Below, in pieces: positions 36,050 through 44,136 of a stretch of 64,000 nucleotides of DNA; within the stretch, counting starts at the first letter, position 1, and each line of letters starts with the position of its first letter. The notes under the pieces were generated by a model. It saw only the letters and a program-made list of their open reading frames with translations. It did no database searches and was not told where the DNA came from. Source of the DNA: Anaerostipes sp. (lineage in GTDB: Bacteria; Bacillota; Clostridia; Lachnospirales; Lachnospiraceae); the NCBI RefSeq assembly GCF_018381315.1, contig NZ_JAGZSD010000007.1, positions 124,001 to 188,000 of the forward strand, read 5' to 3'. The translations under genes and the position numbers were made by a program.

Positions 36050-37192
36050 TTAAAAAGCTATCTCTCCATCTGGTGTTATATAATATACCAGCTGCATAGT
36101 TGGAGGGCCTGCTCCAACCTTTAATAATCCACAATAAAAGTCATCTGCACTCCATGGATACATGTCTCCTAAATCTATTACTTTTTGGTCATTGATATTA
36201 TAGTAAGAAGTGTTATTTTTACTTTCACGCCCAAAAAAACTTATCAATCCAGCAGAAAATGTGTGACAAGTTCCTGGTTGCTCAATTGGCTCAAATACAA
36301 ATTCGCCCTTTTTATTTAACACTGTATAGAAATCTTCTGAGTCTGGATTCCTTAGAATAATGGGGCAATATCCATCTTGAAAATAAGATATAGGATTGCA
36401 GTAGGGGTATTTAGATAAATCAATGACTAAATTCAGTTTTTTATCATAATACCCAGTTTTTTTTATCTTTTTTTTATTTTTTATCACTTCAAAATCTTCA
36501 CCATCAACTGGTAAATTTACATATCCTGTCTCCTCATCTACTGTCAAATATATTAAGCCATCATGAAATGATCTATCAAAACCACGATTCATATAGGTTT
36601 CTAAATCTATAAATTCATTATTTTTTAGGTCATAGCACTTATCGCTATCATAATATAACATGGTTCCAATTGCTTTATATTGTAGTGAACCTATTTTAGA
36701 ATCTAGTTTGTGATACCAACTTCCATCATTATCAATAATTCCATGATAAGTATTCGTTCCCTCTATATTGCTTACTCTTTTTTCTACAAAAGCGTATCCT
36801 TCAAAAGTATCTTCATTTGTATTTATTTTGTCATACTCTCCATCTTCTACGGAAGAAACTATATTTCCATTCTTGTCTATAACCTTTTTGTTATCTACAA
36901 TTGCAATACCTCTTTTAAAATTTGTGGTCGGTTCTTCATTATCTTCTAATGTAAATAATACCTTTCCACTTGTATCTATTAGTTGCCAATTACTATTATC
37001 TTCCTTTGGTTTTACCCATGCTACATTTTCGGAAAAATTTCTTCCCTCCTTGTAATAGGTTTCTGTTTTTTTCTCTTCCTCTGTGGTTGTTGTTTCTTGT
37101 TTTGTTGCTTTTTTTACTGCTTTTTTATTTTCACAACCTATTAATAAGAAGAGGGAAAATACTACAATAAAAACTTTAAGCACTTTCTTCAT
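36050..37192 (-). CDS. WG-repeat-like lipoprotein
   Basis: About 380 residues, starting MKKVLKVFIVVFSLFLLIGC (GAGGAGG upstream supports 37192). The lipobox LIGC gives an anchored cysteine near residue 20, followed by a K/T/E-rich linker. The mature part has repeated units such as WQLIDTSGKVLFTL, KVIDKNGNIV, YTVLNKKGEFVFEP, the pattern of WG/KWG repeats. It should sit on the outer face of the membrane. It is the last gene of a three-lipoprotein operon on the island. No function can be assigned. Confidence 0.72.
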   Translation of the reverse strand: MKKVLKVFIVVFSLFLLIGCENKKAVKKATKQETTTTEEEKKTETYYKEGRNFSENVAWVKPKEDNSNWQLIDTSGKVLFTLEDNEEPTTNFKRGIAIVDNKKVIDKNGNIVSSVEDGEYDKINTNEDTFEGYAFVEKRVSNIEGTNTYHGIIDNDGSWYHKLDSKIGSLQYKAIGTMLYYDSDKCYDLKNNEFIDLETYMNRGFDRSFHDGLIYLTVDEETGYVNLPVDGEDFEVIKNKKKIKKTGYYDKKLNLVIDLSKYPYCNPISYFQDGYCPIILRNPDSEDFYTVLNKKGEFVFEPIEQPGTCHTFSAGLISFFGRESKNNTSYYNINDQKVIDLGDMYPWSADDFYCGLLKVGAGPPTMQLVYYITPDGEIAF

Positions 37193-37203
37193 GCTATTCC
37201 TCC

Positions 37204-37485
37204 TCATTGTTTCAGATCTGCATAGCAATTATCACAAGCAAAGGTTACAATTCCTAACCCATTGGTATAGTGATTCAATTCTTTATCGAATTTTTTATTA
37301 CACACAACACACGTATGGCTATGATTTTCACAAATATAGTTTTTTTCTCCTTTTGTGGTTTCAAATTCTTTGGTTGGTCTGTCTCCACACCATTTACATC
37401 GTTCATCGGATGTATAACCACCAGAGCATCCAGTACAACCTATTAACAAGCTAATCAGCATAATTCCTAATGTTATTTTTTTCAT
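37204..37485 (-). CDS. Small cysteine-rich lipoprotein
   Basis: About 93 residues from MKKITLGIMLISLLIGCTGC (AGGAGG upstream). The lipobox LIGC is followed by three cysteine pairs: CKWCGD, then CENHSHTCVVC with histidines, and CDNCY. The spacing looks like a double zinc-ribbon or treble-clef zinc site, unusual for a secreted lipoprotein. The gene is 11 bases before the WG-repeat lipoprotein and 13 after the 126-residue one. Confidence 0.65.
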   Translation of the reverse strand: MKKITLGIMLISLLIGCTGCSGGYTSDERCKWCGDRPTKEFETTKGEKNYICENHSHTCVVCNKKFDKELNHYTNGLGIVTFACDNCYADLKQ

Positions 37486-37498
37486 CTGTATTTTCCTC

Positions 37499-37861
37499 CT
37501 ATTCCACTGCTTCTGCACTAACAAAGGTCAGAGTTCCTTTTGGTCCTATTAATTCTAATTTCTCAAGTTTTGATTTTTTATAGATAAGGTTATAAGACAT
37601 CTCTACTGTACCAATGTTCTCATTGTTAAGAGTTATTTTATCGCCCTGAATTTCATAGTTTCCGGTTTCTCCATCACCTGTCTGAAACATCCCATCATCA
37701 TAAAATTCAAAGTATTGGGATGAATTATATGTGTTCTTTTCTTCATTGAATTGATACCATTTTCCAATAATTTTTTTCTGATTTAAGCTACATCCCATAC
37801 AAGTAATCACTACTATTGTTAGTAGCAAGCCTAACATACTTTTTTTCATAGCACTTCTCAT
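37499..37861 (-). CDS. Small lipocalin-like lipoprotein (DUF5640-like)
   Basis: About 120 residues. The start MRSAMKKSMLGLLLTIVVIT is chosen for the AAGGA 8 bases upstream. Lipobox CMGC. The mature domain IIGKWYQFNE..YFEFYDDGMFQTG..NYEIQGDKITL follows the GKW-start beta-barrel pattern common in Firmicutes lipoproteins of unknown role. First gene of the three-lipoprotein operon. Confidence 0.65.
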   Translation of the reverse strand: MRSAMKKSMLGLLLTIVVITCMGCSLNQKKIIGKWYQFNEEKNTYNSSQYFEFYDDGMFQTGDGETGNYEIQGDKITLNNENIGTVEMSYNLIYKKSKLEKLELIGPKGTLTFVSAEAVE

Positions 37862-37878
37862 ACTTCTTTTCCTTTCCA

Positions 37879-37917
37879 CTTACGTTGGCTAAGAGGGGTT
37901 ATCTTTTATCACGGCTA
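37879..37917. repeat. Island 3'-end repeat, copy 2
   Basis: GTTGGCTAAGAGGGGT..TTATCACGGCTATTTT. It overlaps the stop codon of the PPC/FnIII gene and matches copy 1 at 34525 at most positions. Confidence 0.75.
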
Positions 37918-39012
37918 TTTTGTCTTTACCCTTTTAATTGGGCTGAATGGGGTAAATGTTTTTTTGCCATTGCTATACTTATAGGCTCTTACTTTAAAAT
38001 AATAATATTTCTTTTTCTTCAATCCTTTTTTGGTATACTTTAGTGATTTAGTTGTCTTTATTTTCTTATATCCAGAATTCTTTTTTCTTGACATATAGAC
38101 TTCATATCCTTGTGAACCGGATACTTTCCACCATTTTAGATAGGCTTTTTTCTTTCCTTTTTTTAAAGAGGTTATTTTTGGATTCCGATTATAGAATTGG
38201 TATGTTGCTCTTAGGCCATATACAACCCCTTTTGGTTGGGTAGAATTCGGTTTCATCCTTATATAGTATGTCCCGGGATTTACTTTAATTTTACCTGTCT
38301 GTGTTTTTGTCTGATGAGGAAATATCGTTTTTGTTTTTAATTCGTTAATTCTAGAATTGTAAACTATTGTATACCAATAGAAATCCCCAAATCCTTTATA
38401 TTCTCGATAGGCATGTGTTACACTTATATCCATATATCCTGCTGTTGGGACTTTTATTTTATAGTAATCATTATCCTCATATTCCATTTCCGTGCCATAA
38501 ATAGTTTGATTGAACTTTATACTATCTGCTGTTCTAGTAGTATCATTAAATTCTGTTTCCCAATTAGAGGCTACTTTATAACTTACGTTTAACCTATATG
38601 GCAGTCCTATAGAGGAATCTGTTTGACTTGTCACCTTTATATAATAAGTGCCTGCATCAATTCCAATCTTAGGAGTTTTTGTATTAGTTTGATAAGCGTA
38701 TACTTCCTCATACTCTGTCAGTTTTTCCATTTGATTATTATAAATAGTCATACGCCAATAGGATAGGCCGTATACGTCTATGTAATCATGATTAAAATTC
38801 ACTTGAAAGTATCCTGTTTTTGGAATCGTTATTTTATAAAGGTTCACATCATCATAGTGATTTATCTTATCAGTTATGGTCGTATTTAATGCCATTGTTT
38901 TTTGTGTGGTGCTTCTTACCTGTTTACTTGTCCGACTTTTTGCTAAAACAGGGGATACATTCATTGAAATTGTTAATACCATAATTATTAAATATGTCAC
39001 TATTTTCTTCAT
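37915..39012 (-). CDS. Secreted protein with two PPC-like domains and a fibronectin III domain
   Basis: A 365-residue secreted protein. The signal peptide MKKIVTYLIIMVLTISMNVS ends near AKS (about 25). Two beta-rich domains (about 45-150 and 155-275) share the pattern DVNLYKITIPKTGYFQVNF / DNDYYKIKVPTAGYMDISV and GTYYIKV / GTYYIRM, as in bacterial pre-peptidase C-terminal (PPC) domains. The last 85 residues are FnIII-like (LKWWKVSGSQGYEVYMSRKK) and strongly lysine-rich. It has no membrane anchor. It is transcribed from a promoter shared back-to-back with the RHH regulator. Confidence 0.75.
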   Translation of the reverse strand: MKKIVTYLIIMVLTISMNVSPVLAKSRTSKQVRSTTQKTMALNTTITDKINHYDDVNLYKITIPKTGYFQVNFNHDYIDVYGLSYWRMTIYNNQMEKLTEYEEVYAYQTNTKTPKIGIDAGTYYIKVTSQTDSSIGLPYRLNVSYKVASNWETEFNDTTRTADSIKFNQTIYGTEMEYEDNDYYKIKVPTAGYMDISVTHAYREYKGFGDFYWYTIVYNSRINELKTKTIFPHQTKTQTGKIKVNPGTYYIRMKPNSTQPKGVVYGLRATYQFYNRNPKITSLKKGKKKAYLKWWKVSGSQGYEVYMSRKKNSGYKKIKTTKSLKYTKKGLKKKKYYYFKVRAYKYSNGKKTFTPFSPIKRVKTK

Positions 39013-39104
39013 AAGCTCTCTCCTTTACTGACAATTCATATAACGTTGCTCTAATTTTAGGTTCTTTCCTCCTTTTCCTTAATTTTTCAACATTTCTTAC
39101 TTCT

Positions 39105-39156
39105 ATTATACTTTCTGCAACGTATTTTGCAAGTATATTTTACTTGCATATATGAT
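39105..39156. promoter_or_regulatory. Divergent promoters sharing one palindromic -35 element
   Basis: TTGCAA (39127-39132) reads the same on both strands. Plus: 18-base spacer to TATGAT (39151-39156) for the RHH gene. Minus: 16-base spacer to TATAAT (39110-39105) for the PPC gene. A palindrome TGCAAGTA-n5-TACTTGCA (39128-39148) covers the shared element, a likely operator for the RHH protein. Confidence 0.65.
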
Positions 39157-39207
39157 TATATTATAGATTGCTAAATTAAGGATAGAATACATATAGGAGG
39201 TGTCTAT

Positions 39208-39405
39208 ATGTTTCAGATTAAAAAACCAACTTCATCCAATAAAACGATTCGTATGCCGGATGAATTGATTGAGGAACTGGAAGAATTAGCTTACCAAAAT
39301 GACATTAGTTTTAATCAACTGGTGATTCAATGCTGTGGTTATGCTTTAGCCAACATGAATACAGACAAAAAAGAAATGGATTTAGAAAAGAAGAAAGAAA
39401 TGTAA
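39208..39405 (+). CDS. Ribbon-helix-helix (Arc/CopG-like) DNA-binding protein
   Basis: A 65-residue protein. SNKTIRMPDELIEELEELAY begins with the beta-strand (KTIRMP) and continues into helix A; NDISFNQLVIQCCGYAL is helix B. AGGAGG is 8 bases before the ATG. Its promoter overlaps an operator-like palindrome shared with the divergent secreted-protein gene, so autoregulation plus control of that gene is plausible. It lies on the island. Confidence 0.78.
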   Translation: MFQIKKPTSSNKTIRMPDELIEELEELAYQNDISFNQLVIQCCGYALANMNTDKKEMDLEKKKEM

Positions 39406-39454
39406 ATAGCCTGTTGAAAATGTAACAAGTAGGGAGGAGGTAAGATACATTTTT

Positions 39455-39517
39455 ATGTCTATGGCAAGTGGAAAAAAGCGGAAACCTCTTGAAAGCGGAA
39501 AAAAGCGTAAAAAGTAG
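39455..39517 (+). CDS. Tiny highly basic peptide (20 residues)
   Basis: Encodes MSMASGKKRKPLESGKKRKK, then TAG. AGGAGGTAAG lies about 10 bases upstream. It contains an internal repeat SGKKRK. Ten of 20 residues are lysine or arginine. It is downstream of the RHH gene on the same strand. It may be a real microprotein or a decayed fragment; no family was recognised. Confidence 0.45.
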   Translation: MSMASGKKRKPLESGKKRKK

Positions 39518-39538
39518 GGGAGAGGTAAGATGCATTTT

Positions 39539-39577
39539 ATGTCTATGGCAAGTGGAAAAAAGCGGAAAACCTTTTGA
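39539..39577 (+). pseudogene. Second copy of the tiny basic peptide, frameshifted
   Basis: Starts MSMASGKKRK as in the first copy, but one extra A after the arginine codon shifts the frame to a stop after 12 residues. The remaining codons for the SGKKRK repeat are still present out of frame. Confidence 0.5.
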
Positions 39578-39593
39578 AAGTGGAAAAAAGCGT

Positions 39594-39634
39594 AAAAAAT
39601 ACCCTAGAGCAATAAAAAGCTATTGTTCTAGGGT
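39594..39634 (-). terminator. Terminator of the M48 protease gene
   Basis: 14-base arms (39601-39614 and 39621-39634, one G-T pair), followed on the minus strand by ATTTTTTAC. Confidence 0.8.
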
Positions 39635-39649
39635 ATACTAAGCTATTTT

Positions 39650-40507
39650 TTAATTTTCTTCCTCTAGCTTCTTTTCTAAGATTTCAATTCGTTTAGCTGT
39701 ATGTGGATGAGATGCTGTCAGTTTCTCTCTCCATGTCATGGTTTCATTTAAGGATATTTTTTGTAATAGGTATAGGGAAGATACCAGTTCTTCCCCAAAA
39801 CCGCACTGATAAGCAAAATCATCCGCTTGCAACTCATTATATCGGCTGTTTAACGAAAGAAGGATATTTCCTAAATAAATAAAGACAAACAAGCATATTT
39901 CAAAACTAAACCGGGCTAACCAGGTTAGGCACTTGGTTAAAAGCATTCCCCATGAACTGTTTGAAATGAGCATTCCTATGAATTCTACGATAGACATAAT
40001 AGTTCGTATTAATAAAACAATGACTGAAAAGAATAGGTTTCCTATGGTCGATAATAACAAAGCTTTTGTGTGTCCATAGGTGATATGACCTAACTCATGT
40101 GCTAACACTCCTTGTAGTTCTTCCTCTGAAAAGGTGTTGACAGCTCCTTTGGTAACCGCTATTGTTTTTCTGCCAATCGCAAAAGCATTGACATACATTT
40201 CATCTATGATATGTAGCTTTATCTCCCGGTTTAGCTTTGGATTTTCTTCTAGTGCTGCGTCATATACTTCTTCAAAAAGTGGCTCTAAGTATTCTTTCTC
40301 TTCTTGAGTAGATAAAGGCCTTAGATGCTCTATTTCTCTTAAAATACTTTCCCCTATGGGACTTAAGGCAATGCTTATGGATATAGTATAGATAACTAAG
40401 GCAATGACAAAACTCTCTTGTGATCCTCCTAAAATGGCCCAGGCTAATATAAAATATACAAGGAACCAGAGAAGATAGACACTATTTGATTTCACAAATT
40501 CTTTCAT
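39650..40507 (-). CDS. M48-family membrane zinc metalloprotease (HtpX-like)
   Basis: A 285-residue protein with two N-terminal membrane helices (LLWFLVYFILAWAILGG, FVIALVIYTISISIALS) and two more after the active site. Zinc motif LAHELGH with downstream ELQADDFA gives the third ligand. AIGRKTIAVTKGAVN is also typical. HtpX-type proteases degrade misfolded membrane proteins. Its place just downstream of the coupling ATPase gene on the island hints at processing of element or envelope proteins, which is speculative. Confidence 0.88.
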   Translation of the reverse strand: MKEFVKSNSVYLLWFLVYFILAWAILGGSQESFVIALVIYTISISIALSPIGESILREIEHLRPLSTQEEKEYLEPLFEEVYDAALEENPKLNREIKLHIIDEMYVNAFAIGRKTIAVTKGAVNTFSEEELQGVLAHELGHITYGHTKALLLSTIGNLFFSVIVLLIRTIMSIVEFIGMLISNSSWGMLLTKCLTWLARFSFEICLFVFIYLGNILLSLNSRYNELQADDFAYQCGFGEELVSSLYLLQKISLNETMTWREKLTASHPHTAKRIEILEKKLEEEN

Positions 40508-40528
40508 ATTTCTGCTCTTTTCGACTTT

Positions 40529-41875
40529 TTAGATTACTTTTTCTACCTGAATCTTTGCATGGTAGCCGTCTTCTTTCGACATAAAAATTCCTTGTCCGAT
40601 TCGTAACTTCTTAATATCATCCGGATGATAGATAAATTCTCTGGTATTTCTGGCAGAACCCAGACCCGTTTGGGCTGTCGTTCTTCCTTTTTGCTGTAAC
40701 TGGTAACTGACATCCATGGTTTGTCTGGTGCCTAGAACGCTGGCCCAGTGCTCGGCATTAACAGCAGAATTTTGTCTTAGAACAAGGTAATTATTACAAT
40801 TCTCTATGACTTGCTCTTTAAAAGCTTCTCCACATACTGCGTCTAAATCTGATAAACTTTGTGTAGCCAAAATACAGGTAACATCAGCACTTCTGGATTT
40901 ATTAATTAAATCTAATAGCGTTGGCCCAGCATACACATTGATTTCATCAAATAGGAAGAAGGTTCTTCTCTGCCTTTCGGTAAACAGCTTGCTGACAGCT
41001 TTTTTGCTGTCGATTAAGACCAATCGTCCCATTACTGGACTGAGTTCTGGATAGATAAGGGGGTTGAGGATAAACAAAATAATGGCTTTTTCTTTCAAGG
41101 CAGTATAAATGTCAATGCCATCATCAGCAAATAACTTACCAATTTCAGATTCATAAATGGTACTGAATCTTGCCGTTGCGTCTTGGGCTATCTTACCACT
41201 GCTTTGTATTATATCGGCATTTAAGAGATGTTCTTCTTTTGTGATTCTTTCTTCTTTTAATAAAGCCGCACTTAAAGCTAGAAATTTATCCGGTGTCATA
41301 TATTCTAGTATTTTCCCAAACGATAGTGGTATATTTGCCATATCCAGCAGTATAACAAGCTTTTGTAAATATCGTTCTGTATTTAGCTTATAGTGTTCTT
41401 CAGACCAATCGGTCATATTGATTAACATATCTTTAGCGACTGTAGGACTGGTATTTTGAAATGGATTATACTTAGAAGAGTAATAGGGGGTATTCAAATT
41501 GACAACATAAAGCTTCTTTTTTCCACTTTTGTTTAATTGCTGTACAATATCTAAGATAGAGCCGTTCCCTTGGTCTCCTTTACCGTCTACAATCAGCAGG
41601 GGATAGTCTTTTTCGATAGCTGACTTCATATAATTGGCTAATGCTACGGTTTTTCCACTGCCTGTGGTACCACAAATAAAGATATGCTTTGCATTGTCTT
41701 CTGTATATATTTTTCTTCTTCCTTTGGTTCCAATCAAGGTGCTATTGGAGGAATCCATATCTTTACGTTTTCTTCTGGGATTTTTGGTTATCTGTTTCAG
41801 CTCCTTTCTGAAATTAAATATCTTGCTAATTTCGGATTGTCTTCTTTTAGAATCTATCATGATAAGGAGGCCCAT
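40529..41875 (-). CDS. VirD4/TraD-like DNA-transfer ATPase
   Basis: A 448-residue ATPase with Walker A CGTTGSGKTVALANY (about 69-83), a LLIVDGKGD segment, Walker B FFLFDEINVYAG and the sensor CILATQSLSDLDA. These match TraD/TraG-type coupling proteins that pump DNA during conjugation or mobilisation. The N-terminus is short; codons just upstream are hydrophobic and in frame but have no ATG, so a membrane segment may be missing or start at a non-standard codon. It overlaps no gene and follows the replication-relaxation gene by 47 bases. Confidence 0.82.
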   Translation of the reverse strand: MGLLIMIDSKRRQSEISKIFNFRKELKQITKNPRRKRKDMDSSNSTLIGTKGRRKIYTEDNAKHIFICGTTGSGKTVALANYMKSAIEKDYPLLIVDGKGDQGNGSILDIVQQLNKSGKKKLYVVNLNTPYYSSKYNPFQNTSPTVAKDMLINMTDWSEEHYKLNTERYLQKLVILLDMANIPLSFGKILEYMTPDKFLALSAALLKEERITKEEHLLNADIIQSSGKIAQDATARFSTIYESEIGKLFADDGIDIYTALKEKAIILFILNPLIYPELSPVMGRLVLIDSKKAVSKLFTERQRRTFFLFDEINVYAGPTLLDLINKSRSADVTCILATQSLSDLDAVCGEAFKEQVIENCNNYLVLRQNSAVNAEHWASVLGTRQTMDVSYQLQQKGRTTAQTGLGSARNTREFIYHPDDIKKLRIGQGIFMSKEDGYHAKIQVEKVI

Positions 41876-41922
41876 TCCAATACAACAGATAAGTGCTCCA
41901 TTTGGATGGGAAAGGATTCCGT

Positions 41923-42564
41923 TTAACGATTTGGTAACAAATTTCTAACATAGTTTGTCACCTCCTCTAGTTGTATTATTGTAATGTTAGGGTAGGTAGT
42001 AGAATAGTTATCCAGAAGTGTTTTGATTTTGACTTTCGCTTTGGGGACAATCCACTTTTGTTCCTCATAGGCTAGAAAATTAGATTTAATATTTTTTTCA
42101 AGTCGTGCCTTAGCTTTTAAATTTAATTCGATTTCTACGGCATACGTTTTACTATTTTTTGTAAAAACAAAATCAGGCTTATGAGTTCTTACCCCGAAGC
42201 CCTCTTGTGAGTGTAATTCTTTTTCACTTTGCATATCGCTTAATGGTATCTTTTCTTTATATAGAAAATATATGACAGTGTCTAATACGGCTATATCGTG
42301 TGTGATCTGCTCTATCTTGATTTTATCTTTTCTTAATGAGTACCCCATTAATTTCTTTGCTTTTGCTGTCAAGTTGTATAGGCTTGGAACACCATACAAA
42401 ATCCTTTTACGCTCTAAATAGCCATTGTCCAGCAGTATCTTTAATCTTCTGTCACAAGCCCTCTGTCCGGTAAAACTTGCTAGGTATCTCACATGTCTGC
42501 CCAGACAACACCTCCAACGCTCTATCTCTCTTAATATCTCATAATCTCTCTCGACTAACCTCAC
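41923..42564 (-). CDS. Replication-relaxation family protein (PF13814-like)
   Basis: A 213-residue protein. The N-terminal winged helix (RDYEILREIERWRCCLGRHV, LLDNGYLERKR) is followed by a domain with KPDFVFTKNSKTYAVEIEL, which resembles a nuclease-like fold. This is the arrangement of replication-relaxation proteins found with VirD4-like ATPases on Gram-positive mobile elements. It probably acts in element replication or transfer start. A large palindrome lies 47 bases upstream of its start and may be its target. Confidence 0.75.
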   Translation of the reverse strand: MRLVERDYEILREIERWRCCLGRHVRYLASFTGQRACDRRLKILLDNGYLERKRILYGVPSLYNLTAKAKKLMGYSLRKDKIKIEQITHDIAVLDTVIYFLYKEKIPLSDMQSEKELHSQEGFGVRTHKPDFVFTKNSKTYAVEIELNLKAKARLEKNIKSNFLAYEEQKWIVPKAKVKIKTLLDNYSTTYPNITIIQLEEVTNYVRNLLPNR

Positions 42565-42610
42565 TACTCACTCACCACCGCATACTCTACTAAACTACTA
42601 CTAAAACAAA

Positions 42611-42748
42611 ACAGGCTCCGGTATTTATTATTTTTTTGTTCTGTCTGTTGTATATTCAGGTTGTAAGTGTGGGGTCTCGGGTTGTATAAGCCGAGACCCC
42701 ACACTTACAACCCCTACAGAAAAAATGATAAATGCCGAAGCCGTCTGT
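42611..42748. repeat. Large nested palindrome, candidate element origin
   Basis: Inner perfect 22-base arms (42659-42680 and 42691-42712) around a 10-base loop. Outer imperfect arms (42611-42644 and 42714-42748) extend the symmetry: GGCTCCGGTATTTATTATTT against AAATGATAAATGCCGAAGCC. It lies upstream of the replication-relaxation gene. It may be an oriT or replication origin, or an unusually strong terminator. Confidence 0.8.
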
Positions 42749-42946
42749 GTTTGAATAATATTTAATTAATTGATAAATATATATGCGGTGTCTGGATAAA
42801 CTAGAACACTTTTGTCATGAGTTGGTGGAACAGATTTTATTTATTATTTAGTAATGAATTTTTTAAAATTCCATCTAATCCTTTCAATTTTTATACTTAA
42901 ACTGCATACAATAAAAATAGCAATACTCTAAATATAGAGACTGCTA

Positions 42947-42970
42947 TTTAAATATTCGTAAAGTTCTTTA
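42947..42970. repeat. 24-base inverted repeat, left
   Basis: Exact inverted copy of 44319-44342. The two flank the frameshifted integrase gene. The region between 42749 and 43039 holds no gene. Confidence 0.85.
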
Positions 42971-43039
42971 CTTTACGAAAAAAATTAGTCAAACAGGATT
43001 TATAGTTGTTCTCTTTATTCATGACCAAAATTTTGACCC

Positions 43040-44136
43040 TTAATAGTTAACTATTTTTTCTATTGCTTCTATTTTATTTTGAAAAGATGGGTGAACATAT
43101 CTATTTAAAGTTATATTTATACTGCTATGGCCCAATAATTCTGATATAGTTTTAATATCTATGCCGTTTTTGAATACAATTTGTTGCAAATGTGTGTCTC
43201 AACGTATGGAAATTACTATCTTTAAGTTCGCACTTCATTAATAGGTCTTTAAACTTGTATTGTAATAATCTAGGTTCTATAAATTGTTCTGTTCCAGTAA
43301 GAATATAAGTATTCTGTCTTTCTCCACTCAATGTTTTTATTAAAGGTTTTAAAATTGAGGGTATAGGAAGAGAACGTATTGAATTCATACTTTTTGGACT
43401 ATCTATAATTATTTTAGTCTTAGATTCCAAAGAATCATCAAGATTTATAATACGTTGCATTGTTTTGTTAATAATCAGAATACCTGTATCTAATTGTAAG
43501 TCAAAATACTTTAAAGCACATAATTCTCCAATTCTAATCCCTGTAAACAGTGCCAATAAAAAACCCATGTTTAAATTATTTTTGTGATTAAAAAGATATT
43601 CAATTAATTTTTTTTGTTCCTCCGAATTAAATACTTCAACTTTTTTAACATCAATTCGCGGCAACAGCAAATCAAAATGGAAATTTATCATATAATTATG
43701 TGAAATTGCAAAATAGATAACTTGTTTAAATACAGAAGTAATATCTCTTATTGTTTTAGACGCTAACCCGTTTTTGAGATAGACTTTTGATAAAATTATT
43801 TAAGTAACTATTATTTAATTCTGTTAATTTTATATTCCCAAATTCATTTTTTATCAGATATTTTGATATAATGCTATAATATCTTGAATATGTCGATTCC
43901 TTAAATCGTATTTTAGATGCTTCTAGCCATTTCATGCTTACATCTCTAAGTTTTATATTACAAGTTGTAATTATTTCTTCTTTTTTAGTATCCAATAATT
44001 TATGTTTTACCTCAGAATAAGTTTTGCCATAAACAGATTTATAAACAGCTTTCCCTGAATTGTTTCTTCCAACAATGTACCTTCCTTCCCATCTACCATC
44101 TTTTCTCTTATGTATATTTTCACCTCTTCTTGCCAT
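43040..44136 (-). pseudogene. Tn916-like tyrosine integrase, broken by two frameshifts
   Basis: The N-terminal part (44136 down to about 43757) begins MARRGENIHKRKDGRWEGRY, the arm-binding domain of Tn916-type integrases. The catalytic part has TGIRIGELCALKYFDL (Arg) and LRHTFATNC (His-x-x-Arg). After a second shift come ISELLGHSSINITLNRYVHP (His and Tyr) and a stop at 43040. Both shifts need one base skipped in the identical context CAAAAACGG (near 43772 and 43168). The gene is inactive unless frameshifting occurs. Confidence 0.85.

Larger units (their letters stand above)
39429..39599. repeat. Tandem duplication of an 85-base unit with a tiny basic ORF
   Basis: Units 39429-39513 and 39514-39599 align with few differences. 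Each has a strong ribosome site, ATGTCTATGGCAAGTGG and a run of Lys/Arg codons. Confidence 0.8.

Noticed and set aside
39429..39599. CRISPR-like array
   Set aside because: There are only two adjacent units without spacers, and each contains an open frame with a ribosome site.
43168..43776. Classical -1 programmed frameshifting at A-AAA-AAC in the integrase gene
   Set aside because: The sites have five A residues preceded by C, and the frame is restored by a +1, not a -1, shift.
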